Positions 56,827 through 64,000 of a DNA stretch of 64,000 nt are shown one piece after another; position 1 is the first letter of the stretch; each line of letters starts with the position of its first letter. Source of the stretch: Monoplex corrugatus (Eukaryota; Mollusca; Gastropoda; Littorinimorpha; Ranellidae); assembly GCA_030674185.1 (NCBI GenBank), contig JAPXFY010000018.1, positions 37,034,316-37,098,315 of the forward strand. Reading direction: 5' to 3'. The position numbers were made by a program, and so were the translations under genes. Below the pieces are notes generated by a model. The model saw only the letters and a program-made list of their open reading frames with translations. It was not told the origin of the DNA and ran no database searches.

Positions 56827-57094
56827 AGATGCAGCAGTAAATCTACAGCAAGTAAGTGCTCATCGAGCTATAAACCCATTACCGATCCGTTGACCCCTTT
56901 ACATTTTGCCGCCAACAACGTTGCCGAATCACTTGTAAATTCTGAGGACATTAATCCGTCAGATCAGGTACCGTGGCAGACCCCTCTCACAAGCTCTCAA
57001 AGCGGCGGGAGGACTGGCACGTAGTTTAGTGGTACGTACACAATCCCCACACAAGAATAGGCAATACGTGGTTCAGTGATACGTACAAGGAAAC

Positions 57095-60000
57095 ATGGCA
57101 TCTCAGCAACAAAATCCGGTTATGGATTGGTCTGCAACCAACCTCCATGCCGAATGGAAGCGTTTCAAACAACATGCGGAATTGATGTTTCTGGGGCCTC
57201 TGCACAGCCATACAGAGGAGAGAAAAGCTGCATTCCTGCAAATCTGGGTGGGAGACAGAGGACGTGAGATCCTAAACTCATGGAACCTTTTAGCCGAGGA
57301 AACCAAAGTACTGAACACATTGTACGCCAAGTTTGAACAACATCTCCAACCCAGAAAAAACGCAGTATTTGCACGATACATTTTTCATGAGAGAAAACAG
57401 CGACAGGATGAAACCTTTGACTCTTTTGTAACGGACCTCAGAAATCTAGCCAAGGAGTGCGCATATGACAAACCCGAAGAGATGGTCAGGGACCGGATTG
57501 TGTCAGGCATATCGTCCCAGGATCTGCGGGAGAAGCTACTGACTGAAGGAGATAACCTTACCATGGTCAAAGCCATAGATATCGCCAACTGCCATGAGAC
57601 AACCAGACAGCACCTCAGGTCTATGGCCAGCAAGACCAATGAAAATGTCGACGCAATCAGCAAACCACCGGTGCACAGACAGCCCCAGCAACAGTGGCAA
57701 CGCGGCCAAGGCAACAGGCCTCAACAAAACCACCCTGAAGCCAACGACTGTCGGAACTGTGGAAGAAAACACAGGAGAAGAGAGTGCCCTGCTTTTGGCC
57801 AAACGTGCAATCACTGTAAGAAGAAAAACCACTGGGCCACAGTATGCCTGACCAAGAAACGAGAGCAGAACTACACACAGGCAATCCACACTGTGGAAGA
57901 AGAGGAAGAGGGCGAACCACCTCTGTATGTATCCACGATATCAAGCACAGCCGATCTTCCGGACGTCGCCTACGCAGATATCATCATCAACGCAAACGAT
58001 ACAGTGCGTTTTAAAATAGACACTGGGGCACAAGTCAATGTCATCCCATTGCCCACGTACAACAAGATGTCAGAACCACCACCAATGCAGACTTGCAAAG
58101 ACAACTTAGTGGGCTACACTGGGCAACCAATTAAACTCGCCGGCTTTTGCCACCTGACAGGAACGTTCAAAGGGCACACGTACACCGGCAGATTCTACAT
58201 TGCTGACACCCCTTCCCAACCAGTCCTTGGTCTCCAAGCGTCCCTGAAACTCCAACTCATAAAGCTGATTCTCTCAGTTACCACCACTCCAGCTAGCAAA
58301 GGGTCAATCCTTCAAGAATACAAGGAACTGTTCTCAGGACTAGGCTCCCTGGAAGGCAAAATCACCCTCCATCTCAAGCCAGACGCCATTCCGATCGTCC
58401 ACCCACCAAGGCGCGTTCCGCACGCACTCAAGAATAAGCTGAAAGAGGAACTGACAAAGATGGAGGGCAATGGTGTCATCACCAAAGTCACTGAGCCAAC
58501 AGACTGGGTAAACTCGCTCGTCGTGGTAGAAAAACCCAACGGAAAACTACGAATCTGTCTAGATCCCAAAGACCTGAACACTGCGATAAAACGCCCCCAC
58601 TACCCCATGCCAACATTGGAGGATGCGCTTGCCAAAATGGCTGGTGCCAAGTACTTCAGCACATTAGATGCCCAGTCAGGATACTGGCAGCTCCAACTAG
58701 ACGAACAGTCCTCGTACCTTACCACCTTTAACACCCCATTTGGGCGCTACAGGTTCAACAGACTCCCCTTTGGCATCAATAGCTCGCAAGATGACTTCCA
58801 GAGAAAAATGGACGAAATCTTCGAGGACCTACCCGGGGTAACTGCCCTGATTGACGACATCATTGTCAGTGGGAAGACCATCGAAGAGCATGACAAGAAC
58901 CTGCGAGCAGCACTCAACAGGGCCGCTGCAAGAAATCTGAAGCTGAACCCAGACAAGCTCATTGTGGGGAGACGAGAAGTGAAATACTTTGGCCATATTA
59001 TTTCGGCAGAGGGACTGAAACCCGACCCCTCCAAGATACGGGCAATCCAAGACATGGCCCCACCAGCAGACAAAAAGGAGCTACAAACGATCATGGGAAT
59101 GATCACCTATCTGGCAAAATTCGCACCGAACCTCTCAGAACTCACAAAACCGATCCGGGACCTTCTCAAAGAAGATGCAGAGTTCACCTGGGATACGCCA
59201 CAACAACAAGCCCTCGAAGAGACGAAGCGAACCATTCTCAGCCAACCAGTACTCGCTTTCTTCCAGCCAGGGGAACCCGTCACACTACAAGTGGATGCCA
59301 GCAAGAATGGGTTAGGCGCAGTAATCCTCCAAAGTGGCAGGCCAATAGCCTTCGCTTCGAAAAGCTTGAGTCAATCAGAGCAGCAGTACGCACAGATAGA
59401 GAAGGAACTGTACGCAATACTGTTTGGGTGCAAGCGTTTCCACCAGTACATATACGGCAATGAAATCACTGTCCAAACTGACCACAAGCCGCTTGAAAGC
59501 ATTACAAAGAAACCTCTCAGCGCAGCACCAGCCCGGTTGCAACGCATGCTACTCCAGCTGCAGAAGTACAACCTCCGGATCATTCATGTTCCCGGCAAGG
59601 AAATCCCTGTGGCAGACACACTGTCCAGGAAATATCTGCCAGCAGAGCCAGAAGACGAAATGCTCAAAGACCTTGACGTCCAAGTCCACACTATCATTTC
59701 CAACATGCCTGTATCCGACAGAAAGATGCAACAAATCCAAGCAGCCACCCAGAACGACCCCCAAATGCAGGACCTGAAGAGTGCCATACAAGATGGATGG
59801 CCCCGATATCGCCAGAACTGCAAGGAAAGCATCGCTGATTTCTGGAACTTCCGTGACGAACTGGCCATAGTTGATGGCGTAATCTTCAAAGGGAGCAAGA
59901 TACTGATCCCTCCCCCTCTACGCCCCGAAATGCTGGACACAATACATTCAGGGCACTTTGGGATTGAAAAGACACAACAGCGTGCAAGGGAGATCCTCTT

Positions 60001-60103
60001 CTGGCCCGGCATGACAACTCAGATTTATAACAAAGTTGCGGGCCTGCCCCATCTGCGCACCCACAAGACCCTCAAACCCCAAAGAACCCATGATACCCCA
60101 TGA
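57095..60103 (+). CDS. Gag-Pol of the LTR retrotransposon up to the integrase zinc finger
   Basis: 1002 codons from ATG (MASQQQNPVM). Gag occupies about residues 1-215. Two zinc knuckles follow: CRNCGRKHRRREC (about 219-231) and CNHCKKKNHWATVC (about 237-250). The protease has D-T-G-A at about 309-312. RT carries LPFGINSS and the catalytic 'LIDDII' at about 584-589. RNase H runs from 'LQVDASKNGLGAVI' (about 731) to 'TDHKPLE' (about 795). The first half of the integrase HHCC finger ('HSGHFGIEK', about 951) follows. Gag and Pol share one frame with no stop or programmed shift between them. The true integrase reading leaves this frame near 60036; the last ~20 codons are out of frame. Confidence 0.92.
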   Translation: MASQQQNPVMDWSATNLHAEWKRFKQHAELMFLGPLHSHTEERKAAFLQIWVGDRGREILNSWNLLAEETKVLNTLYAKFEQHLQPRKNAVFARYIFHERKQRQDETFDSFVTDLRNLAKECAYDKPEEMVRDRIVSGISSQDLREKLLTEGDNLTMVKAIDIANCHETTRQHLRSMASKTNENVDAISKPPVHRQPQQQWQRGQGNRPQQNHPEANDCRNCGRKHRRRECPAFGQTCNHCKKKNHWATVCLTKKREQNYTQAIHTVEEEEEGEPPLYVSTISSTADLPDVAYADIIINANDTVRFKIDTGAQVNVIPLPTYNKMSEPPPMQTCKDNLVGYTGQPIKLAGFCHLTGTFKGHTYTGRFYIADTPSQPVLGLQASLKLQLIKLILSVTTTPASKGSILQEYKELFSGLGSLEGKITLHLKPDAIPIVHPPRRVPHALKNKLKEELTKMEGNGVITKVTEPTDWVNSLVVVEKPNGKLRICLDPKDLNTAIKRPHYPMPTLEDALAKMAGAKYFSTLDAQSGYWQLQLDEQSSYLTTFNTPFGRYRFNRLPFGINSSQDDFQRKMDEIFEDLPGVTALIDDIIVSGKTIEEHDKNLRAALNRAAARNLKLNPDKLIVGRREVKYFGHIISAEGLKPDPSKIRAIQDMAPPADKKELQTIMGMITYLAKFAPNLSELTKPIRDLLKEDAEFTWDTPQQQALEETKRTILSQPVLAFFQPGEPVTLQVDASKNGLGAVILQSGRPIAFASKSLSQSEQQYAQIEKELYAILFGCKRFHQYIYGNEITVQTDHKPLESITKKPLSAAPARLQRMLLQLQKYNLRIIHVPGKEIPVADTLSRKYLPAEPEDEMLKDLDVQVHTIISNMPVSDRKMQQIQAATQNDPQMQDLKSAIQDGWPRYRQNCKESIADFWNFRDELAIVDGVIFKGSKILIPPPLRPEMLDTIHSGHFGIEKTQQRAREILFWPGMTTQIYNKVAGLPHLRTHKTLKPQRTHDTP

Positions 60104-61013
60104 AATACCATCCCGTCCATGGCAGAAGGTAGCCACTGACCTCTTCACATGGGACAACAAACAGTATCTCATCACTGTGGACTACTATAGCCGCTTCCTA
60201 GAAGTAGACGAGCTGACCAGCACCACCTCCAGTGCCATCATCCGCAGGCTGGCCGTCCACTTTGCCAGACATGGCATACCCGAGGTCGTCATCAGTGATA
60301 ACGGCCCACAGTTTTCTGCGGAAGAGTTCACCAACTTTGCATCAACCTGGGATTTCAAACACACCACTAGCAGCCCAGGCTATCCCCAGTCAAATGGTCT
60401 CGCTGAGAAATCGGTGCAGACAATGAAGAACATCCTGAGCAGAGCAAAAGCAGAAGGCAAAAACCCCCTACTCAGCCTCCTCGAGTACAGGAGTACCCCG
60501 GTAGATGGGCTGAAATCCCCAGCGCAACTTTTAATGGGCCGCCAGTTACGGTCCGTCCTACCCACTGCCGCACAGCAGCTCGATCCAACGACGGTTGACC
60601 CAACCACAGTCATCTCCAGAAGACAACAACTGCAGGCCGACCAGAAGCAGTATTATGACCGCACTGCTCACACTCTGCCAACTCTCAAAAACGGGGAACA
60701 AATCTACGCACAACTAACCAAGGGTGACACGTGGAAACCAGCGACAGTTGTGGGGCCAACTGACAGCCCCAGATCGTTCCGCATCCAGACACCTGAAGGT
60801 CACCAGTTCCGGAGGAATCGCCGTTTTTTGCGCCAATCCTGTCAGACGCCACCACCCAAGACAGTACAACCCAGCAAGGTCGAACCTCCAGAGCAACTTC
60901 CTGAAGTGCCTCTCCCCACGCCTTGCCAAGATGTTCCCATCACCCCTCCGATGGAGACTTACGTGACCCGGAGCGGCCGAAACGTGAATCCACCAGAGAA
61001 GCTAAACCTGTAA
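60036..61013 (+). CDS. Integrase (second half of the zinc finger, catalytic core, C-terminal region)
   Basis: In frame +1 relative to the upstream Gag-Pol frame. It begins within the HHCC finger (CPIC). The core has the D,D,E residues: 'KVATDLFTWDNKQ', 'VVISDNGPQFSAEEF' and 'QSNGLAEKS'. The C-terminal region contains the GEQ-type segment ('LKNGEQIYAQ') and 'VTRSGRNVNPPEKLNL' before the stop at 61011-61013. The break relative to Gag-Pol is a single extra base in a TT pair at 60036-60037. It falls inside a structural domain, so it is a lesion or sequencing error and not a programmed frameshift. Confidence 0.92.
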   Translation: MRACPICAPTRPSNPKEPMIPHEIPSRPWQKVATDLFTWDNKQYLITVDYYSRFLEVDELTSTTSSAIIRRLAVHFARHGIPEVVISDNGPQFSAEEFTNFASTWDFKHTTSSPGYPQSNGLAEKSVQTMKNILSRAKAEGKNPLLSLLEYRSTPVDGLKSPAQLLMGRQLRSVLPTAAQQLDPTTVDPTTVISRRQQLQADQKQYYDRTAHTLPTLKNGEQIYAQLTKGDTWKPATVVGPTDSPRSFRIQTPEGHQFRRNRRFLRQSCQTPPPKTVQPSKVEPPEQLPEVPLPTPCQDVPITPPMETYVTRSGRNVNPPEKLNL

Positions 61014-61213
61014 GGTGTGACCAGACACGCCTAATAAAGACTCAGGCTGTGCCTGTAGGGCGCGACCAGCCCGCATCGCAATGTACTAGCATCAGTATTA
61101 TATCCACTACTGGAGACATAGCGAAAATAGCCTTATCTACCTTTCCTTACATTTTGTTTTCTTCTTCCTTTTTCTGTTTTGTCTTTTTATGTTTTCCTTG
61201 GCAATTTTTTTTA

Positions 61214-61225
61214 TAGGAAGGGGGA
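61214..61225 (+). promoter_or_regulatory. Polypurine tract
   Basis: AGGAAGGGGGA immediately precedes the 3' LTR, the normal position for plus-strand DNA priming. Confidence 0.85.
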
Positions 61226-61423
61226 TGTAAGATTGAATGCACTGTACAATGCGAGATAACCCTGTCGTTTTGTAGCCCCATGTCCATCACAGTAAGATCC
61301 CCTGATATAGACCAAGTAACTCCCCTTGACGAATGCAACGTGAGTAGTAATAAAGCCAGTCAGACTCTATGCAGCTCTCCTTGGTTGTTCATCTGGCTCT
61401 TTCCTACCTGGCGGAACAAAACA
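61226..61423 (+). repeat. 3' LTR, 198 bp
   Basis: One substitution from the 5' LTR, at LTR position 42. Confidence 0.95.
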
Positions 61424-61510
61424 CAGACAAGACAGGCGCAAATGTTCGGCCAACTGGCCTTTGTCAAGCATAAGATCACAAACAAACAACAAACAAACAT
61501 CACGTACAAA
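61424..61510 (-). repeat. R1 repeat, minus strand, part 2
   Basis: The reverse complement reads 'CTTGACAAAGGCCAGTTGGC' and 'GCGCCTGTCTTGTCTG', completing the R1 copy interrupted at 56610. The target duplication CAGAC is part of it. Confidence 0.75.
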
Positions 61511-61569
61511 AATCAAGAGAAAAAGTCACATTGGGCAGAGCAGCAGGGAAGTTTCAGTCTTTTTCTCCT

Positions 61570-61735
61570 AATTTTTGTATCTGGTGTTTGTTTGTTTGTG
61601 ATCTTACGCTTGACAAAGGCCAGCTGGGCCGAAAATTTGCGCCTGTCTTATCTTGTATTAAACACGAGTTCTTTTTTTTTTTTCTTTTTTTTTTTTCGTG
61701 TTTTATTTTCTGGTTCCTGTCCATTGTGCACATTC
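61570..61735 (+). repeat. Dispersed repeat family R1, copy 4
   Basis: 'TATCTGGTGTTTGTTTGTTT', 'CTTGACAAAGGCCAGCTGGG', 'GCGCCTGTCTTATCTTG' and a T-rich expanded tail (61670-61695), then 'TCTGGTTCCTGTCC'. It faces the split minus copy about 60 bp away. Confidence 0.75.
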
Positions 61736-61984
61736 ATTATACACAGAGTATGTAGACTGTTCAGCAACTTAAAGTTTGCACAGTGTGAGCCAATGAGCAT
61801 GCATACATGCATTTGAGAAAAATCGAAACGCTAAAAACGAAACAATCACAGAAACAAACAAACAAAAACTATATCAAAAACAACTTGCACTCTCAGTAGA
61901 AACACTCACCTTACTGAAGAAAGACCCCATAATGAAAACACAAAAATAACAGCATCATAAAACAGCTACCAAAGCTATTTTTGT

Positions 61985-62345
61985 TATGTTATTGTTTAAA
62001 GGCCAGCCGAATGCGTAGAGCCATATCAGGGCTATAACCGCTTCAAAACATACAAAACTTCAACAGGAAAAAAAAAAGGAAAGAAAATTAGATACACATA
62101 TCAATGCATTCGCTCACATAATCTAAGGACATGCCCCCGGCGTTGACCACTCCGTCCAATCTAACGCACAGGGGAAATTTAAAAAAAACACACCTGAATA
62201 CAAAGATAAGCATACATAAGGACACAAAACATATATAAAAACAGGCATAAATTACCTAAAATTGCTTCCTCATATCTCACCTCCCTTGAGCCAAAAATGC
62301 ACTTAATACATGTACCCAATTATCAATCCTAAGAAAAAGTGCATA
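61985..62345 (-). repeat. Dispersed repeat family R2, minus strand
   Basis: The reverse complement contains 'GGTCAACGCCGGGGGCATGT', 'TTGAAGCGGTTATAGCCCTG' and 'ATATGGCTCTACGCATTCGG', a 3'-terminal signature I associate with mollusc retroelements. It shares blocks with 21950-22180. Confidence 0.6.
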
Positions 62346-62354
62346 AAACTTTAT

Positions 62355-62665
62355 CTCTCTCTCTATCTATCTATCTATTTCCTCTCCATTTATCTCTATT
62401 TCTATTTCTCTCCTTCTCTATCTCCCTCTCTATCTTGCTCTATCTCTCTCTCTCTATCTCTCTATCTCCTCTTCTCTCTATCTTCTCTTCTATCTTCTGT
62501 ATCTCTCTCTTTCTCTCTATCTCTCTCTCTCTCCCTCTGTATATCTCTCTCTCTCTCTCTCTCTCTCCCTCTCTGTCTCTCTCTCTCTCTGTCTATATCT
62601 CTCTGTCTATCTCTCTCTGTGTCTCTCTCTCTCTCCCTGTCTCTGTCTCTCTCGCTCTCTCTCTT
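62355..62665. repeat. TATC/TCTC microsatellite
   Basis: TCTATCTA units grading into TCTCTC with TGTC interruptions. Leu/Ser-rich frames are artefacts. Confidence 0.97.
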
Positions 62666-62798
62666 GACCCCAACCTACCCTCTATATATGTACAAACCTA
62701 CGGAACTTTCTAGACACATTTCAAACAGTAATGTGCTGGACAAACCTTTACACACGAACAACGTGTATTATTTCACCCTAGAATTATACAGAAGAACA

Positions 62799-63562
62799 CT
62801 GCTGGGCCATACAAACTCACGCCTCACGTCTCACGCCTCATGTTTAACGCCTCACGCGTAAATAGAAAAATGAACAGACGAGGTCTCTCTTGCGCGGGGC
62901 CATGCAACTCCACTCACGCTTCACGCTTCATGGTTCACGGTTCACGCGATAAAGGAGAAGTTGGACTGTCCACTTTTTTCGATGCGTGAAGTTGAAGTTC
63001 CTAGTTACCATTGGCCATTTCAATTCTCCTCACATGCGGGATGGATGACTACAAAGAAAAATTGATCGAGTTGGTCCGGGCAAAGCCCCTCCTCTGGAAT
63101 CTGCGTGTGCCTGACTACAAGGACAAAGATAAAAAAAACAAACAAACAAACAAACAAACAAACAAACAAACAAAAACAAAACAAAACACAAGTTTGGGAA
63201 GACTTGGCGAAGATTCTGAACGAACCCAAAGTTAAGGAGATGAATGGAATGTACGGTGGAATTTTCCTCGTGATTCTCTAAGAAATGTTCTTTGCATCAT
63301 ATGCTTTGTCTCTTTCGCTTCCTCCTCCTGAGCAAGAGCAAAATCAGGAGGTCTTCTCGTCGGAAGAATCCATCTTCGGAAAAAGAAACAAACCACGAAT
63401 ATTGTCTCTGATCAATTGAGCAAACAGCGCTGTATTCTGGCACCGTCAACACAAAACAGACGCGTGAGCAGTGAGGCGTGAGCTGCTGTGGTCTCAGTGC
63501 ATGAAATGTGAGGCGTGAAGCATGAGGCGTGAGCGTGAGGCATGGGTTCTATGGCCCAGCAG
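62799..63562. repeat. Inverted repeat pair (about 56 bp arms) around a MADF relic
   Basis: The left arm 62799-62854 starts CTGCTGGGCCATACAAACTC. The right arm 63508-63562 is its reverse complement with a few differences (ends CTATGGCCCAGCAG). The arms are rich in CGCCTCACG units; further such units lie inside both arms (62911-62946 and 63465-63490). No target duplication is visible. Confidence 0.8.
63041..63230 (+). pseudogene. MADF-domain coding fragment interrupted by an (AAAC)n expansion
   Basis: From ATG 63041 the frame reads MDDYKEKLIELVRAKPLLWN and continues 'VPDYKDKDKK', the N-terminal half of a MADF (Adf-1/MADF-BESS) DNA-binding domain. An (AAAC)n tract of about 50 bases follows. Then, one frame on, 'QVWEDLAKILNEPK' continues the domain, followed by a possible donor (AAA|gttaag) at 63231. 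The expansion sits where the coding sequence is itself AAAC-like (KKNKQ), so it probably grew from coding sequence. MADF proteins occur both as host regulators and with PIF/Harbinger transposons. No transposase is seen. Confidence 0.65.
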
Positions 63563-64000
63563 CCGTAAACTACTTTACTTTCAGTACGTGAACAGCGTGA
63601 ACTGTCAACGTTTTCATTCTGGAAACACTGAGCAAAGTTTAACACGTAAATAATGTGAATCATTGATGTAAATCTTTTCATTCCAGATTTTAAAAAAAAA
63701 ACATGGATAAAAACAGACTGCACTCAACTAAATCCAACACTGGACACTAGAGTACTTACATCATTTTACATTCTTGAGACATTTAAGCCTTCCAAAAAGG
63801 AAAAAAGGAGGTCAAAATTAGCAATGGAAACGGTGCTCTTTTATTTTCGGACGATTAAATTTTCAAAACTGTATTTTGGGTTTTTTTCTGACACTCCTTA
63901 TCGATTACATGATGCATTATGTGATATTGTGTCCACTTTCTTTGAGATGACTGAATGCTTGTTTCGTAGGTAGTTCACTGTACATTTGTCTGTCGTGTTT
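63563..64000. other. Unannotated end of the window
   Basis: No coding signal or repeat recognised. Confidence 0.35.

Larger units (their letters stand above)
56611..61423 (+). mobile_element. Near-intact Ty3/Gypsy LTR retrotransposon, 4.8 kb
   Basis: 198-bp LTRs (56611-56808 and 61226-61423) begin TGTAAG and end AAACA, and differ at a single position (A/G, base 42). The 5-bp target duplication CAGAC lies at 56606-56610 and 61424-61428. The primer-binding site, polypurine tract, gag, protease, RT, RNase H and integrase are all present in Gypsy order; there is no envelope-like gene. Near-identical LTRs imply a recent insertion. One frameshift in the integrase prevents full-length expression of this copy. 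Pol resembles the K02A2.6-like group of metazoan Gypsy elements. Confidence 0.95.

Noticed and set aside
56410..57024. 204-codon plus frame covering the SINE end, R1 fragment, 5' LTR and leader
   Set aside because: It crosses the target duplication, LTR and primer-binding site. A by-product of open sequence, not a protein.
60030..60105. Programmed frameshift between Gag-Pol and integrase
   Set aside because: The shift falls inside the integrase zinc finger, with no slippery heptamer in register. A single-base lesion is simpler.

Overview
The window looks like animal nuclear DNA, most likely a gastropod mollusc. I infer this from a GRL101-type receptor gene (C-type lectin-like, LDLa, LRR and 7TM regions; the family was first known from a pond snail), several tRNA-headed repeats of the kind common in gastropods, many non-LTR retrotransposon relics, and introns with GT-AG borders. 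There is no sign of bacterial organisation. Only two host genes can be supported, together with one small MADF-domain relic. Most of the rest is transposon debris and tandem repeats. By eye, tandem and simple repeats fill roughly a fifth to a quarter of the window.

Layout. 0-7.5 kb: retrotransposon relics, including a minus-strand LINE (1.6-3.6 kb) split by a 590-bp DNA transposon with 30-bp inverted ends, then CT, trinucleotide and GA/AT microsatellites. 7.56-11.57 kb: three phase-compatible exons of an unrecognised single-pass membrane protein, whose cytoplasmic tail carries four copies of a 43-residue repeat; its last intron is mostly tandem repeat. 14.8-16.8 kb: a 24-bp minisatellite. 17.4-25 kb: LINE fragments, scrambled duplications and a compound microsatellite. 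25.4-28.4 kb: a decayed Ty3/Gypsy element whose gag codons have been amplified into a 56-bp minisatellite and which carries an inserted LINE with a 2A peptide. 28.4-32.3 kb: nested LINEs. 33.2-33.9 kb: a minisatellite built from the A-box head of a SINE. 36.8-42.3 kb: a second decayed Gypsy element containing an opposing Gypsy fragment and a small LINE with a 14-bp target duplication. 42.9-47.6 kb: two large minisatellites (42 bp and 16 bp). 50.3-51.0 kb: a 30-33-bp minisatellite. 52.3-56.2 kb: the GRL101-like receptor. 56.6-61.4 kb: a nearly intact Ty3/Gypsy retrotransposon with 198-bp LTRs and a 5-bp target duplication. 62.8-63.6 kb: a MADF-domain relic inside long inverted repeats.

The two host genes have no visible functional link. 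The first encodes a membrane protein with a short Cys-rich juxtamembrane region and a charged, repetitive tail; I do not recognise its family. The second is a leucine-rich-repeat receptor with a clean 923-codon frame covering most of the protein, preceded by about 1.1 kb of homologous-looking ectodomain sequence broken by several frame changes.

A recurring theme is that tandem arrays grow out of transposon sequence: a SINE head, Gypsy gag codons, a LINE 3' tail, a Gypsy linker and a MADF exon each contain or seed an array. All identifications come from reading translations and repeats by eye; no database search was possible.
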